Made by a program: the position numbers and the translations under genes. Shown piece by piece: positions 34,505 to 46,095 of a stretch of 64,000 bases of DNA. The stretch spans positions 138,683 to 202,682 of the forward strand of contig SJOL01006491.1 of assembly GCA_004794785.1 (NCBI GenBank). The letters are read 5' to 3'. This stretch comes from Opisthorchis felineus (Eukaryota > Platyhelminthes > Trematoda > Opisthorchiida > Opisthorchiidae). Position 1 is the stretch's first letter. Every line of letters starts with the position of its first letter. Below the pieces are notes generated by a model. It was not told where the DNA came from, made no database searches, and saw only the letters and a program-made list of their open reading frames with translations.

Positions 34505-34935
34505 TGAACTGGATCTCAGCTGAAACTCTGATGTATGATGTACTTCTTCAACTGAACTTGCTGTACAAAGGTCACTTCATGTTTCAGCTGGTATGATATT
34601 CGAGATATCGCAGTTCGTTGTCTAGACTGAACACACTAATCGTATGTTTGCTTAAACGTCTTCAACAGCACACAATTTGTTCAATCAATCTTTGGCGTCG
34701 TCAGATGGATGCCGTCCCCAAGTTCCCTTCAGCCAGCAACATGTTCTAACTGAAACCACATCATACGCAATTCTCATAGTACATCCCTTTGCACAATGCT
34801 TTGGTTTTAATATGAGACTCAAAAAAATCCCTGCCTAATCTCCCATTTATGAAGTTCTTCGACTAAACGTGCTGTACAGTGGCCGCCTTACGTTGCATTT
34901 GGTAAGCTATCCGAGATACGGCAATATATTTTGCT
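34505..34935 (+). repeat. DR1 dispersed repeat, two fragments in unit C
   Basis: 34,505-34,650 has the second-half words CTTCTTCAACTGAACTTGCT, ATGTTTCAGCTGG and GATATTCGAGATATCGCAG. 34,690-34,935 has a head, a CTTTGCACAATGCTTTGG word and a repeat of the second half. They match the pair at 17,095-17,505, so both insertions predate the B/C duplication. Confidence 0.65.
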
Positions 34936-35859
34936 TGGAAAACCACTACCCATGTTACTGGGATGTAGCTGTGGAGTGTGTTTATCTGATGTGCCGAAGA
35001 AGGGCGAAGCCGGTCGTTGGCTTTTGTGGAGTTTTCAACAACATTATGAGTGTTACATCGAGCCACCACCATAATAACTCACAGGACAGTCGGGGATGAA
35101 CGGGTACCAATGGAACTTCGAAATTTGCCAGCTCCAACTCTTCCGAAATCTGCACGTGGAAGACCATCGATAATGGGGGAATCACTGTTGCTTACAAATG
35201 TTTTGCCCAAAGAGTTAACGGTTAAAAGTTTTATTTTGGCTGAAGAATTGGAGCTGAATTATTTTGTTCGATACAACATATTCGACAACCGCAGTTCAAA
35301 TAGTTTATCCGGTTCGTGCGGAGCTATGATCCGGATCAAACCCGCTAATGAAACCTAGCTTTATCACGATGGACGTATATTTGTCACCGTCTATAGCTTA
35401 AACCCTGCAGACCGTTTTCGCTTTATTTACACTCTTCATTAGTTCGCCCCTCATTCCGGGTTGCAAAAAGCTAAGATGCCGGTAGTCATCATGGTGTGAT
35501 GACGTCACGGATAATGACGAGTATTTTGCTATAGGCGCTGCATGCTGTCCACTATAGTTTATGTTATTACCTAATCTGTTATATGCAGCTAGGAATTTGG
35601 AAACCAATGCGCATGTGTGTAGCACTAAATTCTTTTTGTTCTAAGCCTGAGTTAGTGGAAACTGTTCCCTACTGCGGGGCAGTCAATCGTCCCGTAAAAT
35701 CTGCGACTAGATGACCTCCTCCGAATGATACAGCAGAGACATGAATTTAGCGTTTTAGTGTGCAGTCATCATAAGAGTTCCAATGAAAACCTTGGCAGCA
35801 TGAAAAACAATGCGCATTAGCTGATTCATTTCGTCCATACAAGCCTCAAAACGCGTCGT

Positions 35860-36040
35860 TTTCTTGATTCAGTGTCAAACCATGAAAACAGAATATTACA
35901 ATGAGCAACTCTCACGGGTCAGTTGGTTTCACATTATCGGCGGGTCAATTCAACCGACTATGAGAGGCCACCCGAGGAACTTTCATGAGTCTCCTCGATA
36001 AGAACGTCGCAGCTGGATGTAGTCCTTGATAGGCACTGTG
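35860..36040 (+). repeat. Internal duplicate in unit C, first copy
   Basis: Aligns both with 37,840-38,090 in the same unit and with 17,680-17,890 of unit B, through words like GCAGAATATCACA, GATGGTTTC and CGGCGGGTC. The second copy is followed by block T as in unit B. This first copy is followed by block S instead. Confidence 0.7.
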
Positions 36041-36425
36041 TACCTATTATTTGTCTGCAGGATCTCAAGATTTTATGCAGCGAAGTGACTGGTGTTCTGC
36101 GTAATCTCCTGGCTCCCAGATAAATAATCATTTCAACTGATGGGAGTTTCGTCGAAGTCGTAATAGGCAAATAGACGTAGAGCTAGCTTAGCCCATTGTG
36201 ACGACCACCGACTTATGAGGTGCAAGGTTCACTAGGCATTCTGACTGGTTGCTCGTTTTCCAAGGATCTTATGGATTGCAATCATGATCACCAACTCCTT
36301 CCCCGCATGTTGTGGAATCCGCCCTCCGCCTCATTGTCTTACGCGCCAGGCCCTTCCACCAGGGGCTGCTAGATAATGTCTCTTTCGAAACGCCCTTCTA
36401 CCTTACGCGTAAACTACAGAACAGA
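36040..36425 (+). repeat. Block S, copy in unit C
   Basis: Relative of 10,490-10,940 in the palindrome spacer, same orientation. Absent from the corresponding position of unit B. Confidence 0.75.
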
Positions 36426-36439
36426 TTGATCCTCGTACA

Positions 36440-37740
36440 CTTTCAGTAATATGCACAATTTGCGAAGTTCGAAAATCTCATGCAGTAAAGGTGAATCGCT
36501 TATTCGCTTCTGTGTGGTAGTGACATTTTTCATCACTTTGTGAGCACAAAATTCATTCGGCAATTAACTTCCAAACTTGACAGTTTGGAAAACTACTGAA
36601 CACGTGGAGGTCGTTGAACGACAAAATGGCCGTCAGCCAACGTAGTGAAAAAAGTCCTGATGAGTAGACAGCTCTGTGAATCAGTAACTGGTCCCATCCA
36701 TGTGTACGCATATTATCCTCTCTCAGGTGACGGTGAAGCGACCAGATAATGACCAAGCAAGTAAGAGGCATTGTACCAGCAACCGACCAATAGACCATGC
36801 ACTTTGATGTTTTCTCTCTTTAAGAGCAAAACGTTTACTTCCCAGGTCTGCTGTAACGAGTACCAGGTGCAGTTTTATACTACAGCTTAAAACCACTTTT
36901 GTTTCATGCTTACATGCCGTTGTTTGTTGCTATTGGGCGCAGAAGTCATTCAAAGTATTACCGTGTATAAACCCTTTTCTTACTGTGCAACTATTCCAAC
37001 TTCAAACAATTTCACTCAAGCTCATGCATCTTTTTATTTTCTGTACAGTTGCGTCAGATTTACACAGAGGGCCTAAATGGCCGATATTGCATTTCCCATA
37101 CTGTACTCCTTTTCTCAGATTATTCCCAAATTCCCTCAGTCTACCAACAAACTACACGTAGTTCAGAGGAAGCAGTATTTCACACCACGGGTGCGTTGAT
37201 TCTTTTCCTCCATTCTTACTGTATACAAAGTTATTCCCCGTTTTGTGTCTATACGGCCTTTCTTATTTTGGCCTGAACACGAACCACCCTTCAAGCTTGT
37301 CCTCTTGTCTAGCTTAAATCAGCACGTGGGGTTTGCCACCTTGTGACCATCTTGCTTTGAGTCGGTGTGAACTTTTGGGTCCCGTTTTAAAATAGCAATT
37401 CCTAAACCGGTTTATAGAAGCTTACGTCATCCCACGATTTCAGGTTTGTACAGCTTTATTGTTTTATTATTTCATTCATAGTACAACATTTGCTGATAAA
37501 CCTCCATTTGGACGATTTGACATTTGGGGTTTTGCGCGTAACTCAACGTTGCTCTACGGATTGCTGGAAACAATCAAACTCAAATCTCAGGTATCCTGCG
37601 GATTTCAGATATTTACCCGAAGTGGGATTTCGGAAATCTTTTGGAACCAATATGACAAAAACATTAAGTGGCAAATTACTTCAAACGTTGTTGAATCCTG
37701 TAATTGATAACTTGGTGAACGACCTTTCTGATAACAGGTA
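36440..37740 (+). repeat. Displaced relative of 21,200-22,500
   Basis: Shares AGTAGACAGCTCTGTGAATC-type, GGTCTGCTGT and CGTCAGATTTACACAGAG words with unit B, in order, but lies before rather than after the block-T-containing segment. A second, shorter relative of its first part is at 39,790-40,010. Confidence 0.7.
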
Positions 37741-37839
37741 AATCGTCCCATAAACCTGCGATTCCCTGGTCAACTCTAAACGACTCCGAAGAAACATGGA
37801 TTTGGAGCGCTCCGATATGCAACCATCATTAAAGGTTAA

Positions 37840-38090
37840 ATGTAAACTCAGTCAACTGAGGTACACTACAAATTAGCTGATTCGTTTCGACCATGTAAGT
37901 CTCAAGACTGGGGGCTGGCGTTAATCCCTGTCAAATTATGGAAGCAGAATATCACAGTGGCCAACTCTCGCCGGCAGATGGTTTCGTATCACCGACGGGT
38001 GAATTCGGCTCACTATGGAAGACCACTCGCAAAACTTTTATACGTCCTCTCAATAAGCAAGTCGCAGGTGGATATAATCCCTGGCAGACC
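37840..38090 (+). repeat. Internal duplicate in unit C, second copy
   Basis: Corresponds to 17,680-17,890 in unit B and precedes block T as there, so this is probably the orthologous copy. Confidence 0.7.
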
Positions 38091-38629
38091 GTTTCTGTAA
38101 AAGAATAGCACACTGGCTGTCGAGTGAGAAGACAAACCAGATTTTGCACTCTAATTAGGCACAAGGATCAATAAGTATTAAAAAGCTAATCACTGATTAA
38201 CTGGCATTCAAGGAAGGATGCCTTTAAGCACTGGGTAACTGCTGGTTATTCAAGGCTTTAACAAAGCTTTTCCAAAGGTGCTATCTCAAAGATTCCAGCA
38301 TAACCGGTTTCATAAGCAATCCAAAACAAAACCACCCACGAGGTCGCTACATCACTAAGAGCCAACAGGTTCCACCGCATCACCTGTCGGATGTACGCGA
38401 GTGACAGGCCGAAATTTAACACTCAGCTTCACACACTTCAACTGCCTTGATTATAGAAGTGAGGAGCACCGTTAGTTGGGTGCTTCCAAATGCTTCTGGG
38501 TGCGAGAACGCATTCGCTTTACCTGTCAACGCGTTCGCCGAATCACTGCCCCGTTGAGAGGAGGCTACGGTTGTGTATGAATAGCAGTATATTACCCCCA
38601 ATATAGATAAAGGGCTCTGATGTCCGCCT

Positions 38630-38875
38630 TAATGCAGAGCTCTATATAAGTAACGATTGTGGAGAGCATCACAGCCCAGGTTCACCAAATCACTGATATG
38701 CTACGGAACCCGCACCGTGGTCACTTACTGTTCACAAAGTATCAAATGGAATTTTTTACAAATATTTCCGGGCCTGTGTTCCGGATGAGGAAACACTTAC
38801 CAGATGGATCAGAAGCAATTAGCCCTCAGGTGAATAAGGAAATGCGTCATCTATAAATAGAATCACTTTAGGCTT
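38630..38875 (+). repeat. Block T, unit C copy
   Basis: Contains GAGCTCTATATAAGTAACGA, CACTTACCAGATGGATCAGA and GCGTCATCTATAAATAGAAT, matching 17,930-18,190 with many changes. Confidence 0.75.
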
Positions 38876-40111
38876 TTTTGTCGAATCAACAGCACACACT
38901 TCGTTTTTTTCCTGCTTCATAGCTACCTTCAAATCTTTAGAAACTTAGGAAAATGGCCGGCTTATGTGTGTAATATGACTAAACAGTTCGAATGTCCCTC
39001 CGTACCGGATGGAACCTTCAGTTTCTCTCCAAAAGCGCTGTACTAACCACGAAATTCAAAAAGGTAAATATCCTATACGGCACCTGGTCCTTGAGTTTGA
39101 GATTTGTTCAAACGAGGTTCCCATGTCATCATATGAGGGGGCTGTTTAAAATCCAGTGAACTGCACTCGTGTCATACATGAGGAAGACAACCTTTCACAT
39201 CACCCTCTTTCGCATCTCAATTGGGTAACAGTTCGAAGCATGTTACTTCCCGAATCTTTTAATCTATGGAATCAGTTACGCTGTTTTGGAGAGAAACAAA
39301 CAGAAACCTCACCACAACTGACCATAGTTTGCAAAATTTACTGAACCACCTTTACAACTTGCTGGAACTTCCCGAACGGAGACAATGGGTCATGGTGAAT
39401 TTTGGGCCTGGGTTCAAGATCACAGAAATTCTGCCTAACCCAATGACATTTTGTACTCCCCTTTATCTACGGAATAACTGCATTTGTTCGCCTTCTGTAG
39501 TCGTTTGTAGTGGGACCAGGGAAATGCTCATACAATCAAGGTGCGTCATCCAATCAAATCCACACCGATAAATCCCTTCAGGCTCAATCTACACAAGAAA
39601 TCAGTCGAAAAGCTGGGATTGTGCAAAACTGGCATGAGCCAGATGCCGATAGTTAGGCGCCAGTGAAGAGGTATATTTCAGGCACAACATTATTTGAGCG
39701 ACACTTCTAAAGAGCTGTCCCAGGATGAGTAACAAAGATGACTGACTCCAAAATCACTAGACTCGAATACCAGCAGTGAAGACCATGGATGAATCGCTGA
39801 TTTACCATTGTGAAAAGTGACATTCTTTATCAGGTTATGAGCATGGAAATGAGTCAGCGTTGAGCTTCTAAACTTGACACCGAGAACTCATGAAGACGTG
39901 GATATGACGTTCAGGTGAACAACAGAATAGTCACCAGCCAATGAAGTGAAAAAGCTTGGTGAGTTGATCGATGAGTGAGTCTCGATTTTCATCCATTGGC
40001 CAATAGTGACCTACGCTGACTTCCGCCCACATCCTGATGTAGAAATAAAGAAAAATACCATGCATAATTATATTTGAGGTCTTCGGCGTGGATAATCTTG
40101 CAACCAGTACG
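38876..40111. other. Gene-free stretch of unit C
   Basis: Collinear with 18,190-18,387 and then directly with sequence after the Gypsy element (from about 20,340), which supports insertion of that element in unit B. No recognisable coding content. Confidence 0.6.
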
Positions 40112-40800
40112 CTACCGTTGGCTCACGAGAGACTCATCTTTCGGCGCAAATTCGTGCGCACACTTTATATGCTTCTTCAGAGTTATTGAGCAGCTGAGCG
40201 ATTTTCCGCATTGTGCGCAAATGAAAGGACCCGATTTCCCATGCACAGTTCTGACATGTCTGTATAGGCTTTTCTTCTGAGATAAAGTTTTACCACATTC
40301 CTCACAAATTGAACGATCTCTTGTCTTGTGAATTAACTGTTGATGCTGCTGTAGACAGCTCCAGGATTTGAAGAATTTGTTACATTCAGGACATTGGTTG
40401 CCTGCTTCATGTGATTGCTGCGTTTGTCTGCTCGACGCCTTGTAGGCCCCGTATATTCAGTAGGCTATTTTGCTCTCATGTGTCTGAGAAGATGCCATGA
40501 ATATTTGTAAGCGTTTGAACATAAGCTGCATTGGAAATCCTGATAACTGGTGTGAGATTTCTGGTGCCACATCAATATCCCTTGGTACTGAAATGTTTTT
40601 CCACAAATCGGACATCGATGGACATTGCTAAGTTTACCTTGTTTAGTAGATTTTGATACATCCTCGGAAGTAACAGCCTGTTCGAAAGAAATTTCGCAAT
40701 TTTCAGGGAAATGTAATGTTGTGGAATTTGATGCTGGCACAAAGGGAGTTCCGAGAATTCCACCGCGCTTATTTCAGCCTTCTTCCATTCCTGTTTCATG
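40112..40800 (-). pseudogene. C2H2 zinc-finger gene, unit C copy, nonsense plus frameshift
   Basis: Reads on the minus strand through ENCEISFEQAVTSEDVSK, then finger 1 (CPICGKTFQYQGILMWHQKS) and finger 2 (CSLCSNAYKYSWHLLRH). A TAG follows soon after, and a one-base deletion in the linker relative to unit B shifts the frame. In the following frame are finger 3 (CPECNKFFKSWSCLQQHQ), finger 4 (CEECGKTLSQKKSLYRH) and finger 5 (CAQCGKSLSCSITLKKH), ending DESLVSQR and a stop at 40,112-40,114. There is also a TGA in the leader upstream of finger 1. Lesions differ from those in unit B. All five fingers keep their C2H2 ligands, and fingers 3-5 form an open frame without indels relative to unit B. Confidence 0.8.
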
Positions 40801-43290
40801 TGAACCTGCTGCACATTAACGTATGAAGATGTTTGGTTATTCGGATGAAATATTCCCATATGAGTCTGGCACAAGTTGAGTTGGACATTGTGAAACTCGT
40901 TCTGCTTTTGTTCAGTTTTTCGAACAATATTGTACCCAAAAGAGTGAAACGTGGCATGCGATGTTTAGACGCAACAATGTATTAAGAACACGTCACATTA
41001 AATAATAAAATGACTAGACTGGTTTGCTACAATGTCCCAAGACTGCTCATGAATGGGAAAGTGCTACCGGAGAACATATACAGTCCTGCTAACTAACGCA
41101 ACCACTTGTGACTAGAATGAGACTGTAGCATGATTTACCTCAAATCGCTGGATATTCTTTTTCTATTTACAATGTTTCTTGAACTAATCTGTACAAATAT
41201 GTCAGATTGATATCGACAGTCTAAGCGACGGTGGTAAAAACAGTGTGCATCTGTGCAAAGTTGGTGCGGGCGACTACGAGGTCGACCAGATATAATGAGC
41301 TCTGTCTCTGGAAGAAGCATCATTCAGCCACAAGCGATAACGCAGAGGAAACATCCAGGAGAGATTTTGCTAATGTTGAGTGCGCAAAACTGGATATCGG
41401 CATGATTCAGGACAGGCAGCCGACAAACAACCCCATACCAACGTTATCGAATAGTACCCTGATGTATTTGACAAGGCTCACAAATTACTCTCTTCAAACA
41501 GAGCAAATGGGAAACAGAGAAGACTCAACGCATATTTGTTTCCAAGTAAGACTCTCCGTCTTCTTGCAAATGGTTAACCATAAGGACCTCCTGAAACTTG
41601 CCAATAAAGCAGAGCTACCGCAAAGCTGAATGTCTTGTATAGCAATTTGGCTTCCACTAACCATGTATTTGAATAAAGCAGTCAATCAAACGTTCCTCGT
41701 TTATGAAATGTTAAGTGGGATGATATTGACGGCTTTCGACACCATGTACTAACTTACCCAGTGGCGCGTACTCCACAAACAATGTATCCAGTTCGGAAAC
41801 TGAAGTAAGGACAAATAGCACGATGAAGCTTTTATGTGCAGTTTTATGTAATCTAACCTAAAACAAGGCAATCAAACAAAGTCAACGCACGTTTAATTGC
41901 GGCAAGGACAGGAGTGCGAAGATGTAGGTATCACATAATACACTGGGTATTATCTTACCAGAAAAAGCCAAAACGAGTCATTTTGGTTTTAATTTCGAAT
42001 GCAATACGGTTGCTCAAGACATAATATGCACAGTACATTGATAACCATTCGATATGCTAACCCAGGTATTGTGAATCTAAAGTACAATGAGCACAGTAAA
42101 GCAACTTGCGATTGCTTTGGTGGCCGAAGTATTTTGATCAATCCAAACAAAAATCCATTAAGCTTTCTGGAGGAGGCTTACCGTATGCTGTCGGTTCCAT
42201 TCGGTGTAAGTTAATACGTCTACCTAATGCGAAATATCCTACTCATTGCTGTTAAGTTCGCAGAGACAAAACTCGTTTTTTCCGTGAGCGTCACGCCAGT
42301 CAGAGAAGAAAAACCATAGGCTCCAATTCGTTCACGGTGATTGGTCGTCTTTTTTATTTGGTGGTGTCTGTTCAAGAGAAAGTCCGTCTGTCAGATTCTA
42401 CAGACCCTATCCATGCTGGAGACTTGTTCCTATTAGCCTCAACGAGTGTACGTAGAAGAAACGAATATCTCTATATCCTGCCTACTCAGATTGCTCAAAT
42501 AAACATTCTGAGCAGTCGAATGTTAGTGAAAACACGGGGGTCGGTAAATATGAGGATTTCCTTGTATCCTGACAACAGCCACAGCAATGTTAAAAAAAGA
42601 TCTATGGAACACTAACAGATCAGATAGTTTGGCCGACTAAACAAAAGTTGACATATTACGTCACACAGTGTGATCCAATTATTGCAACAACCGCAGGGAA
42701 CCCTAGAACACGTGAGTTTCGTCTGCAAGGAAGGAGAAAAAATGATGACCAGCCAGGGAACAGTAAACCCACAGAACCTTCAGCTGCGATTTTGGATTCA
42801 CTTTGGTAGAACGGAACATTCATTCCACTGTTTATTCTGATGTGAGGGATGTATGGTGAATGTGAGAAACGGGGTTAGCTGCTACCTTCAAACAGGTCAG
42901 ATTGTATTGTGTATCCAGATTAATCAACCAAATAGTGCGAAATATTTTACTTCGATTTTACCGACTGGTTGGAATGGATGTGGTGATAATCTCTGACCTG
43001 AACCTGACCTGGCATGACAAAGTAAATATGGGGTTACTGGAAATACTCTGACGGTCAGTTTTGCCCTTCTCCACGCACATCATGTAGGCGCAGTTGCCGA
43101 GTTGCCGTTGTGCTCCAGTTGAACACTAAATAGTACAAAAAATGTTCAACTTAACTAGGTATTTGGCTGTTGACTAAATCCATCATTCATTATTCCCCTC
43201 AACTACGTAGGCCACAAATGAGACCCATATTATAGTTGGTGCTATATCCCTGATATCGCAGCAAGCTCCCCGATTTAACATACTAGTCAT
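40801..43290. other. Gene-free distal part of unit C
   Basis: Compressed relative to 24,049-28,230 of unit B by several deletions, with collinear anchors at 41,700, 42,000, 42,150, 42,540 and 43,060. A 132-codon plus-strand frame at 41,231-41,629 has no unit B counterpart and no recognised motif. Confidence 0.55.
43075..43275 (+). repeat. DR1 dispersed repeat copy at the end of unit C
   Basis: Contains CATCATGTAGGCGCAGTTGC, a GTGCTCCAGTTGAACAC word and GATATCGCAGCA. Ortholog of 27,955-28,195. Confidence 0.7.
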
Positions 43291-45814
43291 AAGACTGAAA
43301 AATATATTTCGACACCCCAAAACATGTGCTGGGCTTGTGAGGTGCTTTTTGTGTAAAACATAATATTAGAGATCGGTTCCGCTATCGTCCTCTTGAGTCC
43401 GCCATGAACAGGACATTAGGTTTTCAATGAGTGTAATTCGCCAAAGGATATCGACTCCTATATCTATTCTGATATAGGTTATCCGTCGTCGTTTCTCCAT
43501 CGGAATTTGTCACTGCAACCAGATTTACCATCCGTATTCGTATGAGCAAAGCTTGCTAGGTCCATCTGAAATGTTTCAAAGCCTTGCGGTTTCATCATCG
43601 TCACCAAAAATCTAATGAGTGTCGGGAGCTCGACGACCAGTTAGAGGCTATCGGGGAGAACGCGAATGTGAACGATAGAATTGCCGCTTATGTAGTCTAT
43701 CTAATCAAAATCACTTTGACCGATCCCCCAGGCTGCAATGCTATTAATAATTTCATCGACGGGGGAAAACTGAGGACCTGGCTTTAAGTTGATAGAGCCT
43801 ACACACTGATTTCCAACTCAGCGATCCGGTGCAAATTCGCCATTTCACAGCCTTGGATTAATGCCACAGGCGAAACCTGTGTATCAGTAATCTTAAAGCC
43901 AGACAGAATCTTCTCGTAGATGCTGAATAATCAAATTACAATGCTCACTCAGACTAGTCCAACAAGTTTAGGCAAAATTGGCTGCGAGTCAAATATTCGC
44001 TAATGTTAAAATGCGAAGTTTGAGAATCCGGTATGGGAAAACGGGGTAAGTAGTTTCGCACTGCCTCTTGAGGACATTTTTGGTGACGCGGCTTGAATCC
44101 GAATTAGAACGAGGCCGTAAATTAACACAGTGGAATAAGGCGCCGAACTGTCACAATGCGTTATTAGGGTTTGAATCACTCGCCAGTCGGGACGAGAAAA
44201 AAGCAAATTTGGTATGGCACTCGCAAATATTCTCCCCGAAATATACACACCGTTGTGCGGATAATATTAAAATTCTCGGAATCCATATGCGGAAACTTAC
44301 CACAACAAGTGGACGCACGTTTGTTCTGTTTGCCGTGAAATGAGGCGCCCCAAACACATTGATAGACCTCGTGGCATGTGTGCATATCCTAGGATAGTCA
44401 CTAATGATGAATGTGCACAAGTGAAGCCCTCTTTGAGATTGACAAAAATACCAGGAAATCAATGCGTTTATTATCAACATCAGAGCGTCAAGCCCGAAAG
44501 CAGTGAATGCGCAATTGGCAAGACGGATTAGGTCTCGCAACACAATAATAGCACTCCGAAACAACTTACATACGGTGGACTAACTGATACAGTGCTAATA
44601 ATAGGATAGAGGAGGTGTCTTTGTGATTACATCTTTCAGACGGGTTTCTTCTTCTGGGTTGACATGTGCATTAGAAGCCTTTAAAAGTATCCGCGTTCGG
44701 CTTTTTGTAACTCCTTTCTTGTTCACCAAATAAACGTAAGCATCTCATGCTTCAAACACTCACGCTCACATCACTAGTATAAGCAGTCCTCTCCCTGCCC
44801 TCGCGCGGTTTGTCTGGTGAGTGCTCACTGGACTCGGGTTATGGCCCCATTAGTGCTCATCAGCCATGCATAAACTTAGCAGTGCTGGAGTGTGGACGGC
44901 AGACATGCGAACGGAGTGTGTTACTAGCTCGCATCGGAGGCACCTGAATTATTCCATTCGAACAGGCGATTATTCACGCCTGAACAAAGTGATTGGTTTG
45001 TGCGACACATCTAACGTTGACCCAATATACGTCCTGGTTGTGTCCATCGAGTGACCCGCCTGTGAAGACCTCTTAGTCAGGTGGCGCTATCGGCGCTTGA
45101 AACCTACTGGACAACTTTTCATTAGCTCTATGTTGTTGTGGCACCTGTAGAATTCACGTTCACATTACTCTCCTACGAACAGTCCTCCTCATCTCACCAG
45201 AATAACTGAACCAGCACAAATGGAGGACTGTTAAAACAAGAGTGTATGAACGTGATTTCCCCCAATCCTGGAACCATCTGCAACTGAGCTTCGAATATTG
45301 TTGACCAGCAGAACTGCTTTCGAGTCACGAGACTTAATCATGAACAAGACTCTGAATTCCATAATTCCTTGCAGCTTTGGCAAGAAGGTGGCCTTACGAA
45401 GCCCAATTAGAAACCGTATTCTTGGCAGTCCGCACTGCACACAGGGAAACTATCACGAACCCTGTAAGCCTGCGTACCGATAAGGATATCATAACTCGAA
45501 GCTGCTCCACAGCTTCAAAACAGTGTAGCTGATCAATAGCGCCACCAAAATTCCCAACTTGCTCTCAGATTTGTCACTGATATTTTCTCATTTAAGTCTA
45601 ATGAAGCACCGTTCAAAACCGCAGATGAACCTGCTCCATTTCTTTTGTGAAGGATTGCTCAGTTACGTGAGAGAAAAAGCTATCCAATTAACCAATGTAC
45701 TGACGGTTAAACCGCATTATCATTCCAGCCGCCAGCAAATCGATTTCCTAACTCCAACGGCAATTAATGAGCACTCCTGTTACTGAGTGTGGCTGAGTAG
45801 ATCATACAAACCTT

Positions 45815-46095
45815 GGTGATGGGCGAAGTTCCCGTGGGTTTCGATGAAAACTCGATGCATTCAGGCGGACGCTTTAGAAGGAGCCACTTGTTCTTTACTT
45901 GCAGATCAATACTGCCAGAAGAACACAACCTGCATAGGGTTAATTCAACGAATACACTCATTTGCACACCGATTTGGTTTTCACGGGAGGATCACCTGAA
46001 TCACAGCTGAATCCATTGCACACGACGTTCTTCAACTGACTGTGCTGCATGAGGCGGCCTCATGTTTCAGTTGGTTCGATATTCCAGTATTGCAA
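45815..46095 (+). repeat. DR1 dispersed repeat copy
   Basis: One of the clearer copies: CTCATTTGCACACCGATTTGG, TTTTCACGGGAGGATCACC, GTTCTTCAACTGACTGTGCT, CATGTTTCAGTTGGTTCGAT and TATTGCAATATG occur in order. Confidence 0.75.

Larger units (their letters stand above)
28615..43290 (+). repeat. Unit C of the old direct segmental duplication
   Basis: About 14.7 kb, directly oriented relative to unit B and much more diverged from it than copy A is. It lacks the Gypsy insertion. It carries extra internal duplications: 29,560-29,960 against 30,520-30,760, 35,860-36,040 against 37,840-38,090, and 36,490-36,760 against 39,790-40,010. It also carries a copy of spacer block S. Confidence 0.82.

Noticed and set aside
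351..43290. A CRISPR array, prophage or bacterial contaminant
   Set aside because: There are no regularly spaced short repeats and no dense long reading frames. Multi-exon and retroelement content is eukaryotic.
46060..46095. GGTTCGA words resembling a tRNA B-box
   Set aside because: No matching A-box at tRNA distance, no acceptor stem and no anticodon arm. The word belongs to DR1.
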